This document shows positions 21,440 through 32,700 of a DNA stretch of 55,194 nt, in pieces. The translations under genes were made by a program, and so were the position numbers. Numbering within the stretch: the stretch's first letter is position 1; each line of letters opens with the position of its first letter. The notes beneath the pieces were generated by a model. It made no database searches. It had not been told where the DNA came from and saw nothing but the letters and a program-made list of their open reading frames with translations. This DNA comes from Gnetum montanum (lineage: Eukaryota > Streptophyta > Gnetopsida > Gnetales > Gnetaceae). The stretch is from assembly GCA_015680685.1 (NCBI GenBank), contig MNCI01011925.1, positions 1,087,070 to 1,142,263 on the forward strand, given 5' to 3'.

Positions 21440-21775
21440 AAAATGCATTTGCTAAAGTGTTGGATGTTACTCGGAAAGATTGAATTAAGAGTAAGGAAGC
21501 TTGGAAGTAGCACCCATGGATGAGAAGATTATGGAAAACCATACTAGATAATTTGGTCATGTGCTAAGAAGATCAAAGAATGCTCCTATAATAAGAGGTC
21601 ATCATTAAAGTTAGAGAGGAACCTTGGTTTAATTGCATTAAAAGACATCCAAAACCTAAGTATTAATGTGGATTTGATCTTAATAAAAGAAAATAACAAA
21701 AGAACTCACATAACTGACTCCACCCAAAGGGATAAGGTTAGAATGATGTTGATGGCATGCTCTAACCAAGTAAGC
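21440..21775 (+). mobile_element. RTE-clade LINE 3' fragment
   Basis: The plus strand reads DEKIMENHTR, stop, FGHVLRRSKNAPIIRG, and later RTHITDSTQRDKVRMM. This is the C-terminal region usual for plant RTE elements (RLRWFGHV.RR, then the DP..WD.AR block). It ends with a short GATG-type repeat (GATGTTGATGG), typical of RTE tails. It is heavily decayed. Confidence 0.65.
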
Positions 21776-22197
21776 AATGTCAAGAACAATGCCTCAATCA
21801 AATAAGATACCGTGAACGCATTCATTAAAATTCAAAACTTCTAACAAAGTGAAAAATAAAATAGGTTCACTTTAAGGAAAAATGCAAGAAAATTCAAATA
21901 GCTACCGAATGCAAGATTGATATGTGGGCTGATTGAATAATATGAATAAATCAATTTTCTTTTTCCTGATACCAAAATGCAGCCTTTCCATGCAAACAAG
22001 TACATTCATACTTTACAATAAATTTGAGAGTAGCTTTGCAAACATATGAATCATGTGACCTCAGTATACTGACTGTGTTATGACGTGAATACTACAAGGT
22101 AAAAATCTGTCATAAAAACTAATGCATCCTCTGGATACATGATTCCAACGTGAAAAAAGTGGATATATTTCTTCCAAAAAATTGGAGTTTTTTTTTT
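21776..22197. other. Intergenic, nothing recognised
   Basis: AT-rich DNA with no structure I can name. Confidence 0.4.
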
Positions 22198-22316
22198 ACA
22201 GCTGTTCCAGCCTTGAAGTTAAAGCCCTCAATAACAGTTGGACATATAGCACGGGTACGCTGGGTGCATGGTGTCTTGAGACCTTCAGACCCTGTATATG
22301 GATATGCAAAATTGTA
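22198..22316 (-). other. Unassigned candidate exon
   Basis: On the minus strand an acceptor-like TTGTGTAG is followed by an open frame with protein-like composition (EYNFAYPYTGSEGLKTPCTQ, then TRAICPTVIEGFNFKAG) and a GTAAAA donor-like end. I do not recognise the family. It lies downstream of the transporter's probable end, so it could be part of another minus-strand gene or a fossil. Confidence 0.25.
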
Positions 22317-23007
22317 CTCTACACAACATCTAAAATTTATCTCAAATTAGGATGCTGTAGCTGGATAAGAAAATACAGCTGTTTATTGTTATAGAATGAA
22401 ATAAATGATTTAACACATCAAATGTGTCAAAAAGATTCCTATTCGTCGGTATCCTGCAATCCAATATATCAGCTTTAAAACAAGTACTCAAAATATCAGT
22501 ATAACACTATAGCACTTCAAAATGAAACATCACATACTAGAACCATGTACTAAATGGGTAGAAGTTTCTCTCTTTCATGTGCCTGCAAAAGCAATATCGG
22601 AAAAACCGCAGAAGTCAAGCGTAACATACAAGGACGCAAAAAGGAAAGGGGTTTTCAATAAATACAATACTGCAACAACGATAATGTAACCAATTTCAGA
22701 GCCCACCAATACAAAATAATAGAAAGAAGGGATGAACTTAAAATAAGGAACATTTCAAACAATGCACATATTTGACTAAAATTTTCTCAAGTTCCAAATC
22801 TTTTTTAGAAATTCGCAAATAATGATACATGCACCCCATGGAACAAAGCATCTTGCAAATAAAGTTCAAGTGCTCTCGTTATCATGGATAACATTTGAGC
22901 TTGCCAAGTTTCTGTAGCATTCACTAATATCAACAAAAGGAGAATAATCTTGTACAGGAAGAGGATAATCTAATATAGCAATATGTCACACTGGTCAAAC
23001 ATTTGCC
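22317..23007. other. Intergenic, one short coding-like frame
   Basis: Mostly AT-rich. On the minus strand at about 22867-22980 a frame reads DYPLPVQDYSPFVDISECYR and ends in a TGA after an acceptor-like ATATTAG. Too short to assign. Confidence 0.3.
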
Positions 23008-23220
23008 AGTAAAAGCATAGCTCGACCGGTAAGCCTATTGCTTTATATGTAATAGGTTAGGTTCAAGTTGTATTTAAGACACCATTATGTTTTGTTCAAT
23101 TCGATCAAAGTATCATGTCAGTTATATAGCCTAAGGTTAAATATAGTTCAAGTTCTGGTTCCAACAACCCCCATATCAACTAGACATTTTAGGTGTCATA
23201 TATAATCAAGTTGTTGAGAA
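23008..23220 (+). mobile_element. Possible tRNA-derived SINE
   Basis: A box A-like TAGCTCGACCGGTAAG and a box B-like GGTTCAAGTTG are separated by about 25 bp, as in a tRNA-like head. The tail is diverged and I see no clear target duplication. Confidence 0.35.
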
Positions 23221-23675
23221 TATGTCCTGACATAGCATTTTTAAACAATTGTTCATATAGTTTATAAACACAAATTTCTATACATGAATTGTCTTAAAGA
23301 AAACCAAAAAGCTTTCCTCCCTAAACAGTTATTTGCTGATGGTAAATTAATTATTCGGATCATTATAGTAAGCCTACAGGGAACTGAGACAATAAGCTAG
23401 TACCATGATAATAAAAAATCCCGATTGGTGTATCTTAATGCAGGATGTCTGCGCAATGATCTACTCTGACATGGAAGCAAACTTCTAGATATTACAAGAT
23501 ATCAGTGAGAACACGACTGAACAATAGCTCGAATACTCCTCGTTCACCACAAAGACAACTAAGCCTACTTCAGATCCAAAGCACGGCTCAACATATTACA
23601 TCCTCACACACTTATGACGCCAGCAGATTTTAAATCAAGATCAAAATGGCAAGCTCTTAGCCCTGGCAATATGGT

Positions 23676-23744
23676 CTATCTTTTTGAAAAAGTCCTTAAG
23701 AACTGCAAGATGGATCGATCTCTTGTAATAAGAGGCAGTAGGGC
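23676..23744 (-). CDS. Tentative terminal exon of the transporter (390-411)
   Basis: Family members end in a short QPLLP-type motif. The only similar minus-strand sequence I found between 28.0 and 23.6 kb follows a pyrimidine-rich tract and acceptor GTTAACAG at 23745: [20 protein letters not shown] then KR and a stop, in the correct phase. A second acceptor seven bases upstream (GCATTAG) gives another open tail of about 36 residues. Sequence downstream to about 23400 has mixed composition like a 3' UTR. Confidence 0.4.
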   Translation of the reverse strand, partial: ALLPLITRDRSILQFLRTFSKR

Positions 23745-26700
23745 CTGTTAACTAATGCAGAAGAAAGAAAGAAAATTAGCAGTACACGTGTCCAGTCATT
23801 TTGCGCAGCCGACAAACGATAAGAGAAAGCATTGGATAAACATCTTCCAGGCTACAACTGGTTGCTTCTTGTGTCTGTCTCTTGATGGTAGCCACAGCTC
23901 CTCCTATAGGCTCGGTCCAGCGCCTATCCATTAACATTATTAGTGCTTGCTTCTATAATGGAACTGCTAACATTCCTACAACGAGAGTCTTTATTTGCAA
24001 CTGATTGTTGTCATCACCCATCAGAGTGGTCAAAAGGCAACCATAAGGGACATGTTCAACATTCTTCCACTTAGCCTACTGTTGATACCAACACTCCCAT
24101 GCCACCACGGGGCCATGTTTAAAAAGGTTTTAATCCCATAACAATTAGAAATCCTATAGGCTTAACCCCATGCAGCGATGGTAACCTCAACAGATGATAA
24201 AAAAACACAAACAGGCAAAAATTATACCAAATGAGAGTCCAACTGAAGCATGGAATTTATTTATTTATTTATTTTTAAAAGGGAAGAATTGCATAGCAGT
24301 CATATTAAGCACAGGAAAGTTGGAGCATGAAAACTCAATTCAAAATATTCAAAAATCTAGCTCAGAACCTTAGAAAATCCACGCAGAGAAGTTTAACTCC
24401 TAATTTTAAAATCATGGTTACATTGATGGAATTAAACTCAAAACTTATCTTTGAAACTTTTTTTTAAACCAGTTCTGCGTTAAATTTATACTTAAACAAT
24501 TTTAGCTAACAGTCCTGAGGAAGCTGGCTTTTAAATCGCTGTTTGGATGTTATTCACCAATGTACGTTTTGGAACAGCAGTGGCTAAATTCGTGAAGACC
24601 AAATTCGTGAAGACCGTTTTGCTGGCTTTCTTGTTTTGTTACTTAAACATGCGTTTTTGCCGCTCACCCCGCCGGCAGCGTGCAGAGTTGGCCCCGCGCC
24701 TCACTCGCATGCATGGACGTGCCAAGTTACGAATGACCAATTATGATCCTCTCTTTTGCCTGAACGAATGACGCAGACACGGAAAATCTAGGCTGTGAGC
24801 AACGTTGGACATGCACTGGAATTTATAGTCCAGGTTACAAGCAAGGTGGTTGAATTCAAAGCAAGGTTCTGAAGGAGATCCTGTCCAGAAACGCCCCCAC
24901 TGTGTATCTATGACGTAATTGTGGCCGCCCTGGCTGCCAATCGTTTGAGAAGCGCATGCCCTTCATAGGCAATGAAGACCTTCAACACCCTCGAAGATTT
25001 CTGGGGTTTGTACAACAATCTGTTTCTACCCAACAAACTGCCTGCAGCAGAGACGAGTATTTTGAGAGTTTTTGGCACCGGAACGGCAACTTGGGTGATG
25101 GCGCTGCAACGTAGGTGTGCTGCCGCTTCAGCCACGTCCTTTGGCAGCGCAGCTGCAACTGAACGTTGACCTGAGCTTCTATCAAACCCTTGCGACCGGT
25201 ACTAGCCAACCTCCGCAGCAGCTGAACATGGTCCCCTGCCGTTTCTGAAAAACGCCCACTGTGTAACCGCACGTGTCCAGCTAGCGGCCCTTGACGCCGG
25301 CGTTACCCTTTTCTGCTGCTACTGTCCACAACGCGTGGGTGGTGGCAATGGACGCGTGGATGGTAGCAGTGGACGTTACGCCCAGGCGGTGGCTACTCAT
25401 GCACCAGACTAGTCCTTATGAATTCCCCGGCTAGATGCAACACGAGGGGGAAGGAAAAAGCTAGCTACGGACACAGTGGGGGGTGTAAGAAAGATTTTTC
25501 CAAGGCGAGTCAAGGTGAAATCCCATGGTTCTCTCTTGCCTCTGTTACCTGTTCGGTGGCTTTCCAGAGGCAGCTCAAGTTTAGAGTAGTGGGCAGATTC
25601 AATAGGCAGAGGCTGAGGTGAGGTGGCTTGTTAGAAGAGGTGTGCTTCATGCAAGCACGGGTAAACAAGGCTGCACCCGAAGTTGTTCCATTTGTTTTCG
25701 TTTTTGAGCTATATCGTTTTGTTATTTTAAATTTCTACAACTCGTCTGTGGTCTGGTCTCTGTGGTGCAGATTAAACAAACATCTCTTATCTTATTCAAG
25801 TTGTTAATTGTTTTATGCCTTTATGCTTTTATTTTTAATGTTCATCTGTCCTTGCTGAGATTTTAAACCTTTTAAGTTTTACATATTAAAATTATTTAAT
25901 TTACTAGCATTTTAAACATCACGTTTTATGAAACACCACTTTCAGCAGAGACTATTCTAGGGTTTCTCTTGCCCATATAAGAAGCACCCTAAGCAATAGT
26001 CTCTTTAAATGAGTTTTACAAGTGTTCAAAATTTATGCATCAACACCCACAGAATAGAATACTCTGTTGTAAGTGTATCATGGCTTTGTTTGAATCAACT
26101 CTATTCATGCTACTCCTTCAATTAAAGGGTTGGTTTGAATCAACTCTATTCATGCTACTCCTTCAATTAAAGGGTTTCAATATATGAACCGTGGCCGTCA
26201 TACCCTTTTAAGTCAGAATACTTCCTTCCATGTATTACCTAATATGCATCCACAATGCCCTAGTTAGTAAAATCAAAAGGTTTTCAGACTCCATGCTTTA
26301 CTATCCTTTTAATCCTCTCCGTCATGTATACCGCAACCTACTATGCCATGTAGGTTAGAGGAATGCACATTGATTTAAGACCTGTTCACTTCCAACATAG
26401 GGTTTTAAGACTCCATCCTTTACTAATATTTTAATCCTCTCTATCAACGTATAACCCAACCTCCTATGCCACGTAGCTAATAGGAATGCACATTGATTTA
26501 AGAGCTTTTCACTTCCAACATTTGTATCCATAGTTTGACTACACTTAAATGTGGAGTTCAAATCAAATTTATATATACCATCAACTAAGTTTCAAGAACC
26601 AATACAAATATTATTCTTAAAGATTTTAAAAATTAGCTCATTTTTTGCAATAATCGAATCATGTAACTACTGCATCACATCTAAGGTGCATCTTAGCCTC

Positions 26701-29700
26701 TACGAAACTTGATCTTGGCATGGGATTTGGCATGATTTTACAAAACAGGCTACCCTCCTTTTGCATCTGCGCCTAGGAATAACTATGGCAAAGTTAAGAT
26801 CTATCATAAATCTAGATGTAAAACTAATCCAAATGTTATAACAGCTTCCACTTGTGACCACATTTGATTTTTGGAAAATCATGAAATATAAAAAATGTTT
26901 TCAATGACGGCAACCATTCGGAATGATGGTACAGTGCTTTTTGCTCAAGTTGTAAGACCTGTGTTGAAGCCAGGTGTAGTCATTCAAAAAAAAAGGCTAG
27001 TCTTTCACTCATCAGGTCATGAAACCTTGCCTTGGCAAAATGAACACTCAGCCTGAGAATGATGACCCTTTTCTAATAAAAAGTGTTTTCAAAATCTAGA
27101 ATAAATCCAAATCGCAAAAATAATCTAAATGTGCTCACAGCTTCCACAAATAGATGCTTCGTTCACTTCCATTCAGTTCCCTTAGGTTGAGGAAGGCCTG
27201 CATGGTCATGACAATGTGAATTGTACGACCAAAATCAATCCACCATAAGACCCCATCGTTCTTATCGAGCCACATTTTTTATACTTGGGGCAATCTTTCT
27301 GATGTGTCATTTCTTTCTACAGAAAAACCATTCAACCTTACTGCCGTGTTGTTTCATTGGCACCTTTCCGCCCTCCTCATTAGGAACATTTTTGCCCCTT
27401 TACCCCTTTTTTAGCATGAGTCACTAGAACATTCTTTAGTTTTTCATGTCCGAGCCACTAATCCCCTTGAACACACATGCCAAAAGTTCATTAAATGAAC
27501 ATTTTTCCTTATGTTTGTTCTATGTGATCTTGAAGGGTTTACACTCATTAGCTAGAAAGCTGAGTATGAGTATGAGGATAACAAGAAATGACGAAGAAAA
27601 TTAGAAATCAAGCATTCTTGCTTTTTTTTTCATTCATTTGGAAAAAGGCCTGACAACCTACCCTGTTCACATTATTATTCAAGAAGCCATAACTAAGCGC
27701 TAGGGAGATGGGCATGAGGGTAACAAGAAATGACTAAGAAAACTTAGAAATCAAGGGTTCTTAACTTTTTTTCTCATCCATTTGAAAAAAGGGCTGACAA
27801 CCTACGCTGTTCTCATACAGTGTAGTTTACAATTCCCATCAATCTGCTTAAGTCCTTTTTTGAGATAGTTCTCATTTTTAACAAAAAAAAAAACATTGAA
27901 CATGCATTTTCCATTCACAAACATAATGAATATAAAAACTAAAAATAATAAATTTTGACAACGATGTTAAGACATCATGAAGTAACATAAAATACATACA
28001 TCATTTGCGGTTGCAGAATCTACATCTATATATGTTGAATCCTTCAACCTACAAAAAGTGGGAAGAAAACAAAATGTTAGCGAGAAGATATATCATTGCA
28101 CTTTGTAAATTAAATTAGAGAATCTCAATTGGTATCGCCATGAACATAAATAAAATTGAAATAACAAGTGATTAATTAACAGTGGATATTCTACACATTT
28201 AATACTAGCCATCCAGATGAAAAACATTATTGTTTGATCACGTAATTAGAAAGTTTTATTGATAATATAATTTGGTAACGTATAGGAGTACTGCATACGA
28301 ATATTATTACAAAATATTGTCAAAAGTCATCAAGTTTGAACATTTAACACTGATGACATGAATGCTCTATCAAAGAAAAATCATAAAGACAAATCTAGAG
28401 ATTAAAAGGATAGGACCTGAATCATTGGAATCTCTATACAGTCAACATTGTCATGTTAACGGTCTAACAGACCTTGCAACTCCTAACGTACAACACAGCA
28501 TGAAATCCTAAATTCTAAGTTGAATTTGAAACCAAATTTATTATTACACCCATTAAAAGACCCCAGGAATCTATTGGTTAGAGTGACCATACAATTCAGT
28601 TAAACTGAAACTATCTCAAAGAAAAAAATTGGAAAAACAAATTCAAAGAGGTAGTATTCATCCTAAAATGAGTTATTGGCAGACAAAATACCCGCTCTGT
28701 TTCCACATGGAATTTCCTTCCATCAACTTGTTTGAATTCTTAGATGATATGAACCCATTCATGCTCTACACTTTTGTTTTAATACTAGGAGGAGCCAGTC
28801 CGGGATTAGCTAGTTTTCAGCATGTCACGAGCATTTTTCAGTATGGCATGATGCATGAGTTGGACCCTGGCATGGCAATCTAAGCTTGCAGAATTATGTC
28901 GCGCAGCAAGTTTTCACATTCTATGCTTAAAAATCATGACATAAGAAAAGCCCAATCCCCCGGGGGATTCACTCTGGGGGTTCCTCTGTCAAGAAGAATC
29001 CAATCCTTCAACACCATAGTCTAGAATAACGCACTTCCACTTGTGCAAAGGGGCTTCACAGTGTAATCATTAAGCATCTTAAGCAAAAGGCATTAGCTTT
29101 AAGATAACAAACTCTGAATGTTTGGCAAGTAAAATTTTTTTCCATTTACATTACTCCAAACATTTTGTATTACTTTCCTTTCCACCATTGAGTAATGGAA
29201 ATTCTCTGAATCATTAGGTCTTGTTCTGTAATTCTCCATTTTTTAAGTTATGCTTTCCTTGGACAATATTAACCATTTTCATTAGCTGTTAGAAGTACTT
29301 TGACTATTTTCATTAGTTGTTGGGAGTATTTTGAAAATTGCACAGGTTCAATTCTAGTGGGTATGGGTCTTCACCTAGTAACCCCAGGTCACAGGTTTGA
29401 TCCTACCAAGTAACACTGAGTTATACATTAAAAAAAAATCTGTAGAAAGAATTCTAAAACTGGTCCAATAGATCCAGATCCAACAGATCCAAAGGGTCTA
29501 AATGAATATCATTAAAAATTTCAGGTTCAGTTTCAATACATACACTAAATTAAAAAACTGCTTCAACCTGTAAATGGTAGAATATTGGCTAATGAATTCC
29601 TTAATGACTAAAGAATTTATGTAATTCGTGCAATATGGCCTATAAACCTTAGCTAGACCTAGATATTAAGGTCAATAATTTCCAAAAGATAGAAGATTGA

Positions 29701-32700
29701 CATGTAGCAAACTTATTATCCAGGCATAGTCCTTAGTCAATGCTTATATTCATTTCTCTAACTAATCTATAAGAATTCTAAAGAGTGTGTGACAAAAACA
29801 CAGTTTTCCTTTCAGTTAATATTGTTGTTACTTTTGAAAGGCTCTCTGATGTCTCTCTCCAGAAGTTCCATGATGACTTCATCATATAATTATGACAACT
29901 ACTAGATTTCTGTGCATGTTTTATTATCCGTTTCCAGAGATTTATTTTGATCACTTGTTATAACACTCCAAAAATTCAACAATGTAGATAAAATTTCTAT
30001 TCTTCTAATCTTTTGAATCTTCTACGCAGCACACTAAGGTAATGAGATGATCGATTATGAGTGATTACACCAACCCAAATTTCAACCCCAAAAAAATACA
30101 CTACTTTTGACATGCTTGAACTTTATTTTTTCCTTTTCATACTTTCCAGGATAGTACCCTAAAACTTGGCAAAGATACTACTGATCACAATAAACTTGCA
30201 ATTCTTTAGATCTTTTTTATATCCTTTGTAGAGGGCATTACTGTTTTGCTAATTGTTCATTGATTTTCTTAAGTCATCTCCAAAACCTTCATCCAGCCTT
30301 TCACATGTATCTTCTCAAATAAGCGGAACACTATATTTAAGTACATTTGCATATAATTCTTAAGAATCTGTGGCTTTCCTGACACTAATATTTTACTGAT
30401 CATAGATTAAAAATGATAATTGGAATGCAATCCATAAAAAAGCATATTGAATCAGATCAGAATCGCAATCCAAAGTGTATCACCATCCATAGAAAAATAT
30501 ATGCTTTAACAATCATATCTAAATGATTCCACAGTTTTGTGCTCTACTGTCATGGCCTATCTGCATCTGCTTCCTCCTGAGGTCAGTGTCATCCCACAAA
30601 ACCAGCCAAATTAAATGAAACATGAACATCCATGGTGGCAACGACACTTCAGGCAGTGAATCAGTGGTTTTGGCACCATGCATCTGCTTCCTCCTGAGGT
30701 CAGTGTCATCCCACAAAACCAGCCAAATTAAATGAAACATGAACATCCATGGTGGCAACGACACTTCAGGCAGTGAATCAGTGGTTTTGGCACCATTTTC
30801 AACAGCGCTAGAGGGTAATGAAGACATCAGTGGTTTTGGCACCATTTTCAACAGCGCTAGAGGGTAATGAAGACATCAGTGGTTTTGGCACCATTTTCAA
30901 CAGCGCTAGAGGGTAATGAAGACATCAGTGGTTTTGGCACCATTTTCAACAGCGCTAGAGGGTAATGAAGACATCAGTGGTTTTGGCACCATTTTCAACA
31001 GCGCTAGAGGGTAATGAAGACATCAGTGGTTTTGGCACCATTTTCAACAGCGCTAGAGGGTAATGAAGACTATCGAAATTTGTCATTAGTGACAGTCCAT
31101 GCGTTCTTACTTGACGGTTTGGGCATTCATAGTCAATGCAATACAAGTATGACTATTACAATACTCAAATATTGCTAGCAACGTTGAAGCCTTTGGTTGG
31201 AAAACCAGAAAGTGCTCAGCGTCACTACTGCTAGCCTACCACAATGGTGGATGCACTACACGTGCTTACGCCCCTTAATAGATGTCATGTTCCAAATGAG
31301 GCTTCTCAACAGTAGAAATAAGTGGCATGAAAATACGAAGCCTTCCTCGCTTGGGCAATCATAGTTATGTGTGTTTCCTTTATACACTATTCTACAGCAT
31401 TGTACCTATTGGGCTGGCTTTTGCATGCACTTCTTGCCCTGATGTGTTGGCTCCATTGCATTAAGGCTAATATTCAAAGGCTTATACTCTTTTGGACAAC
31501 ATTGGATTAGCAGAGTTATTTTTTATAAGTACTTGATTTCTTACTGTATGTTTTTTGAATGTTTCTTGTTAATAGAATTGTTTGTTCATTGCAAAAATCT
31601 TTAAAATCTTTGTTTTAAATTGCACGCAATTTCAGTTGCAAGTACAAGTTACCTGACATCCGGAATCTGTTGCCTGTAAAGGTGATTCATAATCCGATCC
31701 ATATTTTTAACATCATTTATGGAGAAATTAAAAAAATATATATCTTGGGTTCTATCCTGTAGATTTTATTTTTAATATTTTTCAAAATTTTCTTGTGTTC
31801 TGTTTTATCATTTCAACTAGCTTAAGTAGTTTTCCTTGAGGTGTTTGCTCTTTCTACCATGAACTAGTCATTTATAAGATTGTCTTGTTGTCTTGTTATT
31901 GATGTCGTGTTTAATAGATATCATTCTTCTTTTACTCTCATCATCAAACCATTCTTTGTCCTGCTAAGTTGTACTGTCGTTTCACTTGTTGCAATCAATA
32001 AAGCATTGGTTGTAATCCTTTGCGTTCCTTTCTGTTGTTTTTTTATGGACCTCAATTCACTCTTAATTTTCCATTACACTGATTCTCAGGAGTTTTAATC
32101 ATAATATTAAAGAATGGTATGCCCCTATTGTTAATGAGTGTCCTAGAGGATTTGTTAAAGGACATATTCTATATCAAGTAATTATAGGTTGTAAAATTTT
32201 TTACCATGCATCAGAACAAAATAGAAGTTTTCCTGAACTTAAACTTGAATTAAGCAATGCATACAACTATGTTTCACAAAAATATCTGGCTGCAATCTTA
32301 CATTAATTGTGAATTTATAATCTTGTTTGGACTTCTCTATTAGCTAGACAAACAAGATTATACACTCACAATGGAAAAGGATAGGGAGACCCGTCTCACC
32401 ATTTGTTTTCATTATGGTTGCTGAAGTTTCAGGATGACTATGAAAATAGGTAATAAAGGAGACATTAAAGGAATTGCAACAGTCCAGTTTCTTCAGAATA
32501 CATTTATCTTTTTAGAAACTGTATTAAAATGCAGCCAAACTGTTGAGTAGTTATTTGATTATTTGAGTAGGGTTCCCCAATCTTTCAAAGATTGAAAACC
32601 ATAATATTGAAACTTTTTTAAGATATGAAGCAAATATCAGGGTATACCATAATTCCTAAAAAAAATAAAAAGTTATTTAGGACTGGAGATTTAAAGAATG

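Larger units (their letters stand above)
23745..27999 (-). other. Intron 13 (tentative, 4.3 kb)
   Basis: Holds a TTTA microsatellite (24258-24276), a G/C-rich block (24640-25640) with an eIF4E-like fragment, and three local duplications: 26088-26177 (45 bp twice), 26280-26525 (about 122 bp twice) and 27553-27833 (about 142 bp twice). Confidence 0.5.

Noticed and set aside
24908-25272. Minus-strand frames in the G/C-rich island
   Set aside because: High G/C lowers stop frequency; only the plus strand shows a family pattern (eIF4E).
28629-28883. 84-codon plus-strand frame in intron 12
   Set aside because: Antisense to the host gene with no recognisable motif. Not enough to call a gene.
30519-30851. 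Long minus-strand frame with repeated peptide
   Set aside because: It is produced by the 117-bp minisatellite, whose length is a multiple of three. No start context or family.
30563-31072. A CRISPR-like array
   Set aside because: Units are contiguous without unique spacers, and this is plant nuclear DNA.
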